Source: Massilia sp. UBA2604
Lineage (GTDB): Bacteria > Pseudomonadota > Gammaproteobacteria > Burkholderiales > Burkholderiaceae_D
DNA length: 13,603 bases
Direction: 5' to 3'
Assembly (NCBI GenBank): GCA_002339265.1
Contig: DDKG01000017.1
Span: forward strand, 9,627 to 23,229
Made by a program: the position numbers and the translations under genes
Part shown: piece after piece, positions 7,607-13,603 of the stretch
Layout: each line of letters starts with the position of its first letter
Position numbering within the stretch: the first letter of the stretch is position 1
The notes under the pieces: model-generated
The model's input: the letters and a program-made list of their open reading frames with translations, nothing else
The model's database searches: none
What the model was told of the DNA's origin: nothing

Positions 7607-8455
7607 TCAACGCCGCGCCGAAACCGGATTGAGCAAAGCCGGCTGGCCGATTTCAACCACCTTGCCGTTCGACTTCTCGAAATAGCCGCCCCAGAAACCG
7701 GTCAGCGCGCGCATCGTCTTGGGATCGCGGTACTTGTTGGTCTTGACCGCATCCCCGCTCAGCAGGCCGGCGCCGATGACATAGATTTCGGCGCCGCCGA
7801 AATCCCCCAGCAAGGCGTTGTCGCCGGCAATCCTGAGTTCCTTCTCGGGATCAATCTCCCTGACCGAATTGCCGCCACTGCCGTAAAAGGCGGTCACCGA
7901 TGAATTTTCCAGCATGTCCGATGCGATCACGACGACCTTGCGTTGCGCGCTCGAGCTCTTGATCCGGGTCGAGATCGACTTGAACGATGCCAGCACGTCG
8001 GAACGCGCCAGGTCGGCGCTGGCACCGCCGAAGGCGGTGCGCAAGGCCGCGCCGACGGCCTGTGTCGCCTGCTGTGGCTGGCGCTTCATGCAGGCGTCGA
8101 ACCTGGTCAGCAGCGGCTTGGAGATGTCGTCACGCTGCGCGGAAGCGATTGTCGGCTCGATGGTGCCCGATGTCAGCACCCGGGCGTAACGCCCTTGCGA
8201 GAATGCCGAGAAGATCGTCACCGAGAACGCATTGTCGGCCGCCATGAACGGCCGCACGCTGTTGGCAACTTGTTGCTGCAGAGTGGTGTCAAACACGGTG
8301 GTCTGGTCGATCAGGACGAACAGTTCGGTGGCGACAGATGCCGGCTTGGCGCCGAGCTTGCCCTGGTAACAGGTAGGGACGACGTTTTCGACGGCGAAGC
8401 AGTGCGGGGCAGCCAGCGCCAGTGCCAGCGCCAATGGAGCGGCATTCCTGTTCAC
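7607..8455 (-). CDS. Secreted von Willebrand A-like protein of a three-gene envelope operon
   Basis: This 282-residue protein has a Sec signal peptide (hydrophobic 5-17, cleavage probably after CFA at residue 21), so it should act in the periplasm. The rest looks like a von Willebrand A/Rossmann fold: strand ELFVLIDQTTVF (44-55), strand KVVVIASDM (173-181), strand AEIYVIGAG (222-230) and the ending FWGGYFEKSNGK. The metal site is incomplete: Asp50 and Thr52 are where the DxSxS motif should be, but position 54 is Val. The start is a GTG whose GTGA overlaps the stop of the preceding membrane-protein gene. GAGGA on the - strand (8462-8466) lies six bases before it. It is the last gene of the operon. 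Function is unknown; a scaffold or ligand-binding partner of the other two products is an inference. Confidence 0.88.
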   Translation of the reverse strand: MNRNAAPLALALALAAPHCFAVENVVPTCYQGKLGAKPASVATELFVLIDQTTVFDTTLQQQVANSVRPFMAADNAFSVTIFSAFSQGRYARVLTSGTIEPTIASAQRDDISKPLLTRFDACMKRQPQQATQAVGAALRTAFGGASADLARSDVLASFKSISTRIKSSSAQRKVVVIASDMLENSSVTAFYGSGGNSVREIDPEKELRIAGDNALLGDFGGAEIYVIGAGLLSGDAVKTNKYRDPKTMRALTGFWGGYFEKSNGKVVEIGQPALLNPVSARR

Positions 8456-10101
8456 AGCAGGTCCTCGATCTGGCTCAGGCGCTGCTTCCTGGCGGCCTCT
8501 TGTGATTGCTTGCGCTCCCTGAGAGCAACCGTGACTTCCTCGAACAGCGCATCAGGCAACGACGTCAGGTAGGAACCGCGCTGTTCCGCGTCGCCCACCA
8601 GCCGGTCGAGTTCGCGGATCGCCGCCTCGACCTCAGCCGTGCGCGCGCGCAGCGGATGATCCGCCGGAGGCGCTTCCACCCGTGTAGTCGGCGCCAATGT
8701 TGCAGTCGGCTCCAACGGTGCAGTCGGCTCCACCGGGGCGGCCGGGGCCAGCGGCACGGCGGCATCGGCCCTGGCCGCGCTGGCACGCTGCGCGCGCTCC
8801 GCTTCTTCGCGCACGCGCTCCTGCTCTGCCTGCAGTGCCCGGCGTTGGCGGTTGCGGTACTCGGTTTCCTGGTGGTCGGCGCCATCCAGGAAATCGAGGA
8901 AGTTCCTGTTCGGGTGAATCGCTTTTCCGCTACCTTCCTCGGCATGACGCTGGATCATGCGCTGCTGGAGGTTCTCGAGCTGGTTCTGGGCCTTGTCGAT
9001 GAATTGCTGGGCCGCCGTGCGCACGTCGCCGTAGGTCTGGAATTTGCCTTTACCGAGGGATTTGAATGCTTCCTTGCTGTTTTCGCCAGCGAAGCCCCAA
9101 CGGTAACCGAACAGCACGCCAAGAGCCTGCAAGGCAACGAACAACACTGCCAGGATTGCGAACGTGACCCAGTAGCCATGCAGGTCGTACTGAGCGGCCT
9201 CGTCGACGGCCTTGCCGTCGGCTGCCAGGTCGGACTGCATGTCGGCATCGGGGATCAGCGTCGGCTCACTCATGTCGAGTCCGCCGCCGGTGGCGCTGCG
9301 TTGGTCGATCAGTTCGCTTTTCTGCATGCGCACCGAATCGTCCATCAGCTTGTTGGCGCTCTGGACCCGCACATAGGTCGCGCCCACCGCGATGGCCACG
9401 ACGAAGGCCAGGGTGACCCAGCTCACGACGAAGCTCGCGTGCTTGCCAACCCGGTTGCAGACCTGGGTGTATTCGGGCTGGGCATCGTCACCGTGCTGTG
9501 GCTTGGACAAGGCCATCGACCCCGAATGCAGCGGGTGCGTCTTGCCTTCCTCGATCCAGTCCTTGCGGGCGCGACGGATTTTCAGCGAACGGTACAGTTC
9601 ATGGCCGGCAAAGTGGGTCGCGAACACGCACAGCGCCGAAATGATGAAGGCGATGCCGATCGAAGCGTATTGCTGCGTAGTTTCGCTCGCACCCGGCACG
9701 GTGTAGCCTGCCAGCACGTAGCTGAAACCCTGGGCTTCGACGAAGACGAAACCGATCACCAGGATCCAGATCGCCAGCGGCGTCGTGCTGCGGCCGTTGT
9801 CGCCCGCTTTCTGCAGATAGGTCATCCGCTGCTCGAAGTCGTATTCGGACTGCACCTGGATGAAGGCCTTGTAGTCCTGGCACAGCGCGCGCTCGGACTT
9901 GTACCAGCCGCTGCCGTCGTTGGACTGGTGCAGGTCCTTCGACAGGCGCGCCAGCTTGCCGATCACTGGAAATGCATACCAGGTATTGAGCCACCACCAT
10001 TTCAAGCGGTCCCACATCAGCGACAGCACGATCGCGGCGGCCGCCGTGTACAGCAGGGTCCAGACGAGCAAGGGATAGGTGTGGAGAAATTCGGATAACA
10101 T
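8452..10101 (-). CDS. Five-helix inner-membrane protein with long charged cytoplasmic tail, unknown function
   Basis: I do not recognise this 549-residue protein. Predicted membrane helices are at about 8-29, 109-133, 147-165, 223-243 and 311-333. Positive charges after helix 1 (DRLKWWW), after helix 3 (KIRRARKD) and after helix 5 place those segments and the ~215-residue C-terminal tail in the cytoplasm, with an acidic periplasmic loop at 244-310. The tail is helical and coiled-coil-like (364-445, rich in Gln, Glu and Arg), then a Pro/Ala/Thr linker with a three-copy six-residue repeat (455-472), then a final charged helical part (485-549). The ATG follows the OmpA-like gene's stop by eight bases; GAGAA just upstream is a weak ribosome site. 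The stop overlaps the next gene's GTG. It could be the inner-membrane hub of a trans-envelope complex (inference). Confidence 0.88.
   Translation of the reverse strand: MLSEFLHTYPLLVWTLLYTAAAAIVLSLMWDRLKWWWLNTWYAFPVIGKLARLSKDLHQSNDGSGWYKSERALCQDYKAFIQVQSEYDFEQRMTYLQKAGDNGRSTTPLAIWILVIGFVFVEAQGFSYVLAGYTVPGASETTQQYASIGIAFIISALCVFATHFAGHELYRSLKIRRARKDWIEEGKTHPLHSGSMALSKPQHGDDAQPEYTQVCNRVGKHASFVVSWVTLAFVVAIAVGATYVRVQSANKLMDDSVRMQKSELIDQRSATGGGLDMSEPTLIPDADMQSDLAADGKAVDEAAQYDLHGYWVTFAILAVLFVALQALGVLFGYRWGFAGENSKEAFKSLGKGKFQTYGDVRTAAQQFIDKAQNQLENLQQRMIQRHAEEGSGKAIHPNRNFLDFLDGADHQETEYRNRQRRALQAEQERVREEAERAQRASAARADAAVPLAPAAPVEPTAPLEPTATLAPTTRVEAPPADHPLRARTAEVEAAIRELDRLVGDAEQRGSYLTSLPDALFEEVTVALRERKQSQEAARKQRLSQIEDLL
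8683..8739 (-). repeat. Three imperfect 18-base tandem repeats inside the membrane-protein gene
   Basis: The near-identical words TGCAGTCGGCTCCAACGG (8701-8718) and TGCAGTCGGCTCCACCGG (8719-8736) follow a more diverged copy at 8683-8700. On the coding strand they give APVEPT-APLEPT-ATLAPT, residues 455-472, within the Pro/Ala/Thr linker of the cytoplasmic tail. The unit is a multiple of three, so copy-number changes would alter linker length without breaking the frame. Confidence 0.75.
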
Positions 10102-10109
10102 GGTCGTTC

Positions 10110-11870
10110 TCAGTTGGCGATGACGGGTTTGAACGGCGAAAAGTAAAGCTGACTATTGCGCGCGTAGACGATGTTGCCGCCGCTCGCCGATTTGTTGGCG
10201 CCGCGGCTGTACACGATGTCCACGCACTTCATGCCCGCAGCGCCTTCGGCGAAAATGCGGTACAGGATGCCTTTTTCACCGAGATAGGTATTCACCTCTG
10301 GGCGAATCGATACCGTGGGCGCCGGATTACGATTCCTGGCCGGGTCGTAGTTGGCGTACACCTTGAATTCCGGCACCTGGGCCAGGGTCGCCTCGCTGGC
10401 AAGGACGGCGACCTTGTTGATCACGATCTGGTGGCCGTTGACGCGCTCGGTCCAGGTCTTGCCGTACAGGCCAGGGACATGTTCGTTGGCCCGGTAGGTC
10501 GCGCCATCCTTGAGCGCCTTGACGCCGCCGGCGCTGCGCGGGCGGTCTTGCGAGCAATCGGACAACACCGCCATGTCGTCGTCGGCGTAGGCGCTGCTGA
10601 TGAGCGAGAAAAGCGGACGCTCACGCTCGAGCTTCCCCAAGCCCACAGGGGCTGCGGACACCTGCCGCGTCAGCGGCACGCCGCCGAAATCGAGCGCTGC
10701 GGCGGTTCCCGTCTCCGCCGCCGACGCCCCGGAGCGCGCGCTGCGCGCTGCCGGCATGACTTCCAGCCTCGCTGTCGGCTTCACCGCGGCCGCCGTCGAC
10801 GCCGCCGCGCGCTGGACGGCTCGCTGCGCATCTTTCGACGCGGTACGAGCGCCCGCCGCAGGGCGTTCCGCGGCGGGCTTGGCATCTGGATTGGCCTTCG
10901 GACCTGGCGCACGCTTTGGTTCACGCTCACGCGCAGCCAGTGCGGGTGCTGGCGCAGCGGCAGGCGCGGCGCGATAGAACTGGTAGTCCGGACGGCGCGC
11001 GTCGAGGTACTTGACCAGGCTGGCGTCGTCGGCCAGCTCGACGATCTCGACACGCCGGTTCTGCAGGCGACCAGCCTCGGCGCGGTTGTCCGCCACCGGA
11101 TAGACTTCGCCGGCGCCCTGGTAATACATCTGGTCGCGCGGGATGCCACGCCGCTCGAGGTATTCGGCGACCGCGCGTGCGCGCTGCTCGGACAGGGTGG
11201 CGTTCAGTGCCGACGACCCGGTGTCGTCGGTATGCCCTACCAGCAGCAGCTTGCGGTTGTTTCCAGCCAGGCGCAGGCGCTCTTTTTCCGCAGGCGTGCT
11301 TGCCGCCTGCGCCGCCTTGTTCAGGTTATAGATGTCGGCGATGGCCGAGAAATAGCGCTCGGCGCGTTCGGTCAGGACCGCGGAATTACTTTGGAAGTGG
11401 CCGCCGTTTGCCGATTGGTCCTGCAGCGATACGATATTGCCGATCGATTTTTTTTTGATATCGCCAGCATTACCGGCGCGCTGCAATTCGCTATCCGAAA
11501 TCACGGCGCCGTCACTCTTGATGGCCGCAAATTGCATTTGCAGCTGATATTCCTGCGCGACCTTCGCCATTGCGCAACGGCGGTCATCGATGTCGGCGCC
11601 GATCAGACCGCCGACCGCGCCGCCGAATAGTGCCCCGGCCAACATCGCACCTTTATCCTTGTCGCCGAGTTTGGCGCCAAGCAGCGTACCGGCAATGCCG
11701 CCAATGAGCATGCCGGTGTTGCGTGCATTATTGGAACACGGATCGGGGTTATTGAACGCATCCCGGACAGCGCCTTGGAATCCACTCTGCTGGCCGGGGA
11801 CAGTCGCGCAGCCGGTGACGGACAGGGCTGCGGCGGCGACGACAATGTGTTGAAGCGTCTTCTTTTTCAT
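10110..11870 (-). CDS. OmpA-family outer-membrane lipoprotein with glycine zipper and unknown C-terminal domain
   Basis: This 586-residue protein has a lipoprotein signal (MKKK, hydrophobic stretch, VTGC with Cys21). A glycine zipper follows at 53-93 (GMLIGGIAGTLLGAKLG, then ALFGGAVGGLIGADID). An OmpA-like peptidoglycan-binding domain spans about 158-280: SNSAVLTERAERYF, LLLVGHTDDTGS, LSEQRARAVAEYLERRGI, and NRRVEIVEL. After an Ala/Pro-rich linker (300-395) comes a C-terminal part (425-586) that I do not recognise, with three cysteines. An in-frame ATG at 11933 would add 21 residues before the lipoprotein signal, so the ATG at 11870 is chosen. It is first in a three-gene operon, with the membrane-protein gene eight bases downstream. 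It should tether outer membrane to peptidoglycan. Nine consecutive As encode Lys139-141. Confidence 0.93.
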   Translation of the reverse strand: MKKKTLQHIVVAAAALSVTGCATVPGQQSGFQGAVRDAFNNPDPCSNNARNTGMLIGGIAGTLLGAKLGDKDKGAMLAGALFGGAVGGLIGADIDDRRCAMAKVAQEYQLQMQFAAIKSDGAVISDSELQRAGNAGDIKKKSIGNIVSLQDQSANGGHFQSNSAVLTERAERYFSAIADIYNLNKAAQAASTPAEKERLRLAGNNRKLLLVGHTDDTGSSALNATLSEQRARAVAEYLERRGIPRDQMYYQGAGEVYPVADNRAEAGRLQNRRVEIVELADDASLVKYLDARRPDYQFYRAAPAAAPAPALAAREREPKRAPGPKANPDAKPAAERPAAGARTASKDAQRAVQRAAASTAAAVKPTARLEVMPAARSARSGASAAETGTAAALDFGGVPLTRQVSAAPVGLGKLERERPLFSLISSAYADDDMAVLSDCSQDRPRSAGGVKALKDGATYRANEHVPGLYGKTWTERVNGHQIVINKVAVLASEATLAQVPEFKVYANYDPARNRNPAPTVSIRPEVNTYLGEKGILYRIFAEGAAGMKCVDIVYSRGANKSASGGNIVYARNSQLYFSPFKPVIAN

Positions 11871-11944
11871 TGGCCAAACACAATGAGCGCTGCGGTACTG
11901 ATCTTCATGATAATAATTGATCCGATTAGACAATATGTATTGGC

Positions 11945-11973
11945 ATTTTAATGATCCCTAGCTATTGCCGCAA
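11945..11973 (-). promoter_or_regulatory. Candidate sigma-70 promoter for the OmpA-like operon
   Basis: Read on the - strand, TTGCGG (11973-11968) and TAAAAT (11950-11945) are separated by exactly 17 bases. The -10 matches five of six positions; the -35 has only the conserved TTG. Transcription would begin near 11938, giving a leader of about 68 bases before the ATG at 11870 and leaving the alternative ATG at 11933 almost without a leader. A second - strand -10, a perfect TATAAT at 12012-12007, lacks a clear -35. Confidence 0.45.
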
Positions 11974-11984
11974 GGATCTATTAA

Positions 11985-12014
11985 TTGACCATGCGAATTC
12001 TCACTAATTATATT
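11985..12014 (+). promoter_or_regulatory. Candidate + strand promoter in the AT-rich island
   Basis: TTGACC (11985-11990) is followed after 18 bases by TATATT (12009-12014), each five of six matches to the sigma-70 consensus. It points to the right, where no protein gene lies on the + strand. A strong intrinsic terminator ends at 12160, so any product would be a short RNA of about 140 bases. The -10 overlaps the perfect palindrome ATATTAATAT at 12010-12019. Confidence 0.35.
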
Positions 12015-12127
12015 AATATCGCAATATGCAGAATGAGTTACCTCACAAAATGGATATTTTTGGTGAGATTCAAAAATGATTGATCACAGTCGTCTTCAGC
12101 GCTGTCACGTGCAGGGATTCAATAAAT

Positions 12128-12160
12128 AAAAAAAGCCCGGTGAAAATCACCGGGCTTTTT
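12128..12160 (-). terminator. Strong intrinsic terminator of typA, possibly bidirectional
   Basis: GCCCGGTGA (12135-12143) pairs perfectly with TCACCGGGC (12147-12155) around a three-base loop. It is flanked by seven As on the left (12128-12134) and five Ts on the right (12156-12160). Read on the - strand it lies 37 bases past the typA stop and ends in a seven-T run, a textbook Rho-independent terminator. Read on the + strand it also ends in five Ts, so it could stop rightward transcription from the AT-rich island. Confidence 0.92.
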
Positions 12161-12163
12161 CAT

Positions 12164-12187
12164 CAAGGGCAGGCAGCGCCGCCCTTG
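12164..12187 (-). other. Second hairpin between typA stop and terminator
   Basis: CAAGGGC (12164-12170) pairs with GCCCTTG (12181-12187) around a ten-base loop, starting just after the typA stop and before the main terminator. It has no T-run and would form an additional stem at the 3' end of the typA message, possibly protecting it from exonucleases. Confidence 0.45.
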
Positions 12188-12196
12188 CAAACAGTA

Positions 12197-13603
12197 TTAC
12201 GCGCCTTCGCGACTGGCCTTCTTGCGCTCGTGCTCTTTCAGGTAACGCTTGCGCAGGCGGATCGATTTCGGGGTGATCTCGACCAGTTCGTCGTCCTCGA
12301 TGAACTCGACGGCGTATTCCAGCGACATCTGGATTGGCGGCACCAGGCGCACCGCTTCGTCGGTACCCGACGAACGCACGTTGGTCAGCTGCTTGCCCTT
12401 GATCGGGTTGACGACCAGGTCGTTGTCGCGCGAGTGGATGCCGATGATCATGCCTTCGTACACCGGGGTGTTGTGCTCGACGAACATGCGGCCGCGGTCC
12501 TGCAGCTTCCAGATCGCGTAGGCGACGGCGGCGCCGTCGTCCTGCGAGATCAGCACGCCGTTGCGGCGGCCAGCCAGTTCGCCCTTGCTGTTGTCGACTG
12601 CTGCGTATTCGTGGAACACGTGGCTCATCAGGCCGGTGCCGCGGGTCAGGGTCATGAATTCGCCCTGGAAACCGATCAGGCCACGGGCCGGGATCAGGTA
12701 TTCCAGACGAACGCGACCTTTACCGTCGGATTCCATGTTCTGCAGGTCGCCACGACGACGGCCCAGTTCTTCCATCACGCCGCCCTGGTTGGCTTCCTCG
12801 ACGTCGACGGTCAGGTTTTCGAACGGCTCTTGACGCACGCCATCGACCATCTTGTAGACGACGCGTGGACGCGACACGGCCAGCTCGAAGCCTTCGCGAC
12901 GCATGTTTTCCAGCAGGATGGTCAGGTGCAGCTCGCCGCGGCCCGACACTTCGAAGGTGGTGTCATCGTCGGTCGGCGAGACGCGCAGGGCCACGTTGGC
13001 CTTCAGTTCGCGCTCGAGACGCTCGCGCAGCTGGCGGCTGGTGACGAACTTGCCTTCACGGCCGGCCAGCGGCGAGTTGTTGACCATGAAGTTCATGGTC
13101 AGGGTCGGCTCGTCGACGGTCAGCATCGGCAGCGCTTCCGGGGTATCCACGGCGCACACGGTCGAACCGATGCCGATTTCTTCGATACCGTTGATCAGGC
13201 AGATGTCGCCGGCAACAGCCGAGTCCACCAGCACGCGCTCCAGGCCCTTGAAGTTCAGCACCTGGTTGATGCGGCCCTTGATCGGGGTCGAATCAGGGCC
13301 GTTCAGGATCAGCACGTCCTGGCCGGTCTTGACGGTGCCGCGGTTCACGCGGCCGATGCCGATCTTGCCGACGTAGGACGAGTAGTCCAGCGAGGTAATC
13401 TGCATCTGCAGCGGGCCGTCAGGATTGTCGTCACGCACCGGCACGTATTTCAGGATGGCGTCGAACAGCGGCTTCATGTCGCCGCCGCGCACGCTTTCGT
13501 CCATGCCGGCGTAGCCGTTCAGGCCCGAGGCATAGACGATCGGGAAGTCCAGCTGCTCGTCGGTCGCGCCCAGCTTGTCGAACAGTTCGAAGGTCTGGTT
13601 GAT
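12197..13603 (-). CDS. typA: Ribosome-associated GTPase TypA/BipA (N-terminal part missing)
   Basis: TypA/BipA is a translational GTPase of the EF-G family that binds the ribosome and aids 50S assembly and growth under stress such as cold. The frame is open to the right edge; an internal ATG at 13504 is not the start. The 468 visible residues begin just before the G5 element (ASGLNG, residues 25-30). Then come the EF-Tu-like domain II (YSSYVGKIGIGRVNRGTVK), domain III (RELKANVALRVSPTDDDTTF, then GRGELHLTILLENMRREGFE), the EF-G-like domain V (EEANQGGVMEELGRRRGDL, then IPARGLIGFQGEF) and the BipA-specific C-terminal domain ending in KRYLKEHERKK. Usual length is about 605-615, so roughly 140 residues with the P-loop and other G motifs lie outside. 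It ends at TAA and is followed by its own strong terminator. Confidence 0.97.
   Translation of the reverse strand: MNQTFELFDKLGATDEQLDFPIVYASGLNGYAGMDESVRGGDMKPLFDAILKYVPVRDDNPDGPLQMQITSLDYSSYVGKIGIGRVNRGTVKTGQDVLILNGPDSTPIKGRINQVLNFKGLERVLVDSAVAGDICLINGIEEIGIGSTVCAVDTPEALPMLTVDEPTLTMNFMVNNSPLAGREGKFVTSRQLRERLERELKANVALRVSPTDDDTTFEVSGRGELHLTILLENMRREGFELAVSRPRVVYKMVDGVRQEPFENLTVDVEEANQGGVMEELGRRRGDLQNMESDGKGRVRLEYLIPARGLIGFQGEFMTLTRGTGLMSHVFHEYAAVDNSKGELAGRRNGVLISQDDGAAVAYAIWKLQDRGRMFVEHNTPVYEGMIIGIHSRDNDLVVNPIKGKQLTNVRSSGTDEAVRLVPPIQMSLEYAVEFIEDDELVEITPKSIRLRKRYLKEHERKKASREGA

Larger units (their letters stand above)
11871..12127. other. AT-rich intergenic island
   Basis: This stretch is far richer in A and T than anything else in the window and holds no credible protein gene. 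It contains the candidate promoters listed separately, the palindrome ATATTAATAT (12010-12019), the palindrome TGATCA (12081-12086), and a hairpin at 12042-12067 in which CTCAC/GTGAG and AAAA/TTTT pair around one bulged G and a seven-base loop. It may be a regulatory region, a site bound by nucleoid proteins that prefer AT-rich DNA, or an insertion scar. Confidence 0.6.

Noticed and set aside
5995..7656. 553-codon open frame on the - strand opposite fliD
   Set aside because: Same type of antisense shadow; it spans the fliD leader and gene and shows no recognisable domain, while fliD is well supported.
8506..10098. 530-codon open frame on the + strand opposite the membrane-protein gene
   Set aside because: The - strand frame has five coherent membrane helices with positive-inside charge and is coupled to both neighbours; the + strand product has no such organisation.
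10431..11630. 399-codon open frame on the + strand opposite the OmpA-like gene
   Set aside because: The opposite strand carries a clear OmpA domain and lipobox; this frame is Arg/Gly-rich shadow sequence.
7607..11870. Zorya-like anti-phage system (membrane protein plus OmpA-domain partner)
   Set aside because: The membrane protein has five helices without a recognisable MotA pattern, the OmpA protein is a lipoprotein rather than MotB-like, and there is no helicase or nuclease gene beside them.
11868..11933. Upstream ATG (11933) for the OmpA-like lipoprotein
   Set aside because: It would place 21 polar residues before the MKKK lipoprotein signal and sits only about five bases after the best promoter's predicted start.

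Overview
The window looks like chromosomal DNA from a GC-rich betaproteobacterium. The best guess is an Oxalobacteraceae member of the Massilia/Duganella/Telluria type. That rests on the overall character of the flagellar and TypA/BipA proteins, the very high GC with long antisense shadow frames, and the two outer-ring flagellar genes flgH and flgI, which indicate a Gram-negative envelope. The genus is an inference; no alignment was run.

Bases 1-7548 (+ strand) hold the distal part of a flagellar rod/hook operon: the end of flgG (distal rod), flgH (L-ring lipoprotein), flgI (P-ring), a very short flgJ (rod-binding domain only), flgK and flgL (hook-filament junction), an unnamed 340-residue protein with a flagellin/hook-associated-like core, and fliD (filament cap). 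Genes flgG to flgJ overlap or nearly touch. A 70-base gap with a perfect 10-base-period repeat precedes flgK, and a 143-base leader with a hairpin precedes fliD. The single-domain FlgJ, short FlgK and FliD, and the extra gene between flgL and fliD resemble secondary (lateral, Flag-2-like) flagellar clusters more than a classical primary one. No flagellin or fliS is present.

Bases 7607-11870 (- strand) hold a tight three-gene operon, read from right to left: an outer-membrane lipoprotein with a glycine zipper, an OmpA peptidoglycan-binding domain and an unknown C-terminal domain; a five-helix inner-membrane protein with a long charged cytoplasmic tail; and a secreted von Willebrand A-like protein with an incomplete metal site. 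Together they could span the envelope. I do not recognise the set as a named system, so it is the best candidate here for something undescribed. It converges on fliD across a 58-base gap.

Bases 11871-12196 are a strikingly AT-rich intergenic island. It contains candidate promoters on both strands, a perfect palindrome, hairpins and a strong intrinsic terminator that could work in both directions. A small + strand RNA between about 12020 and 12160 is possible. Bases 12197-13603 (- strand) are the last 468 codons of typA/bipA, a ribosome-associated GTPase, cut by the window edge.

No rRNA, tRNA, CRISPR array, transposase or insertion sequence was found.
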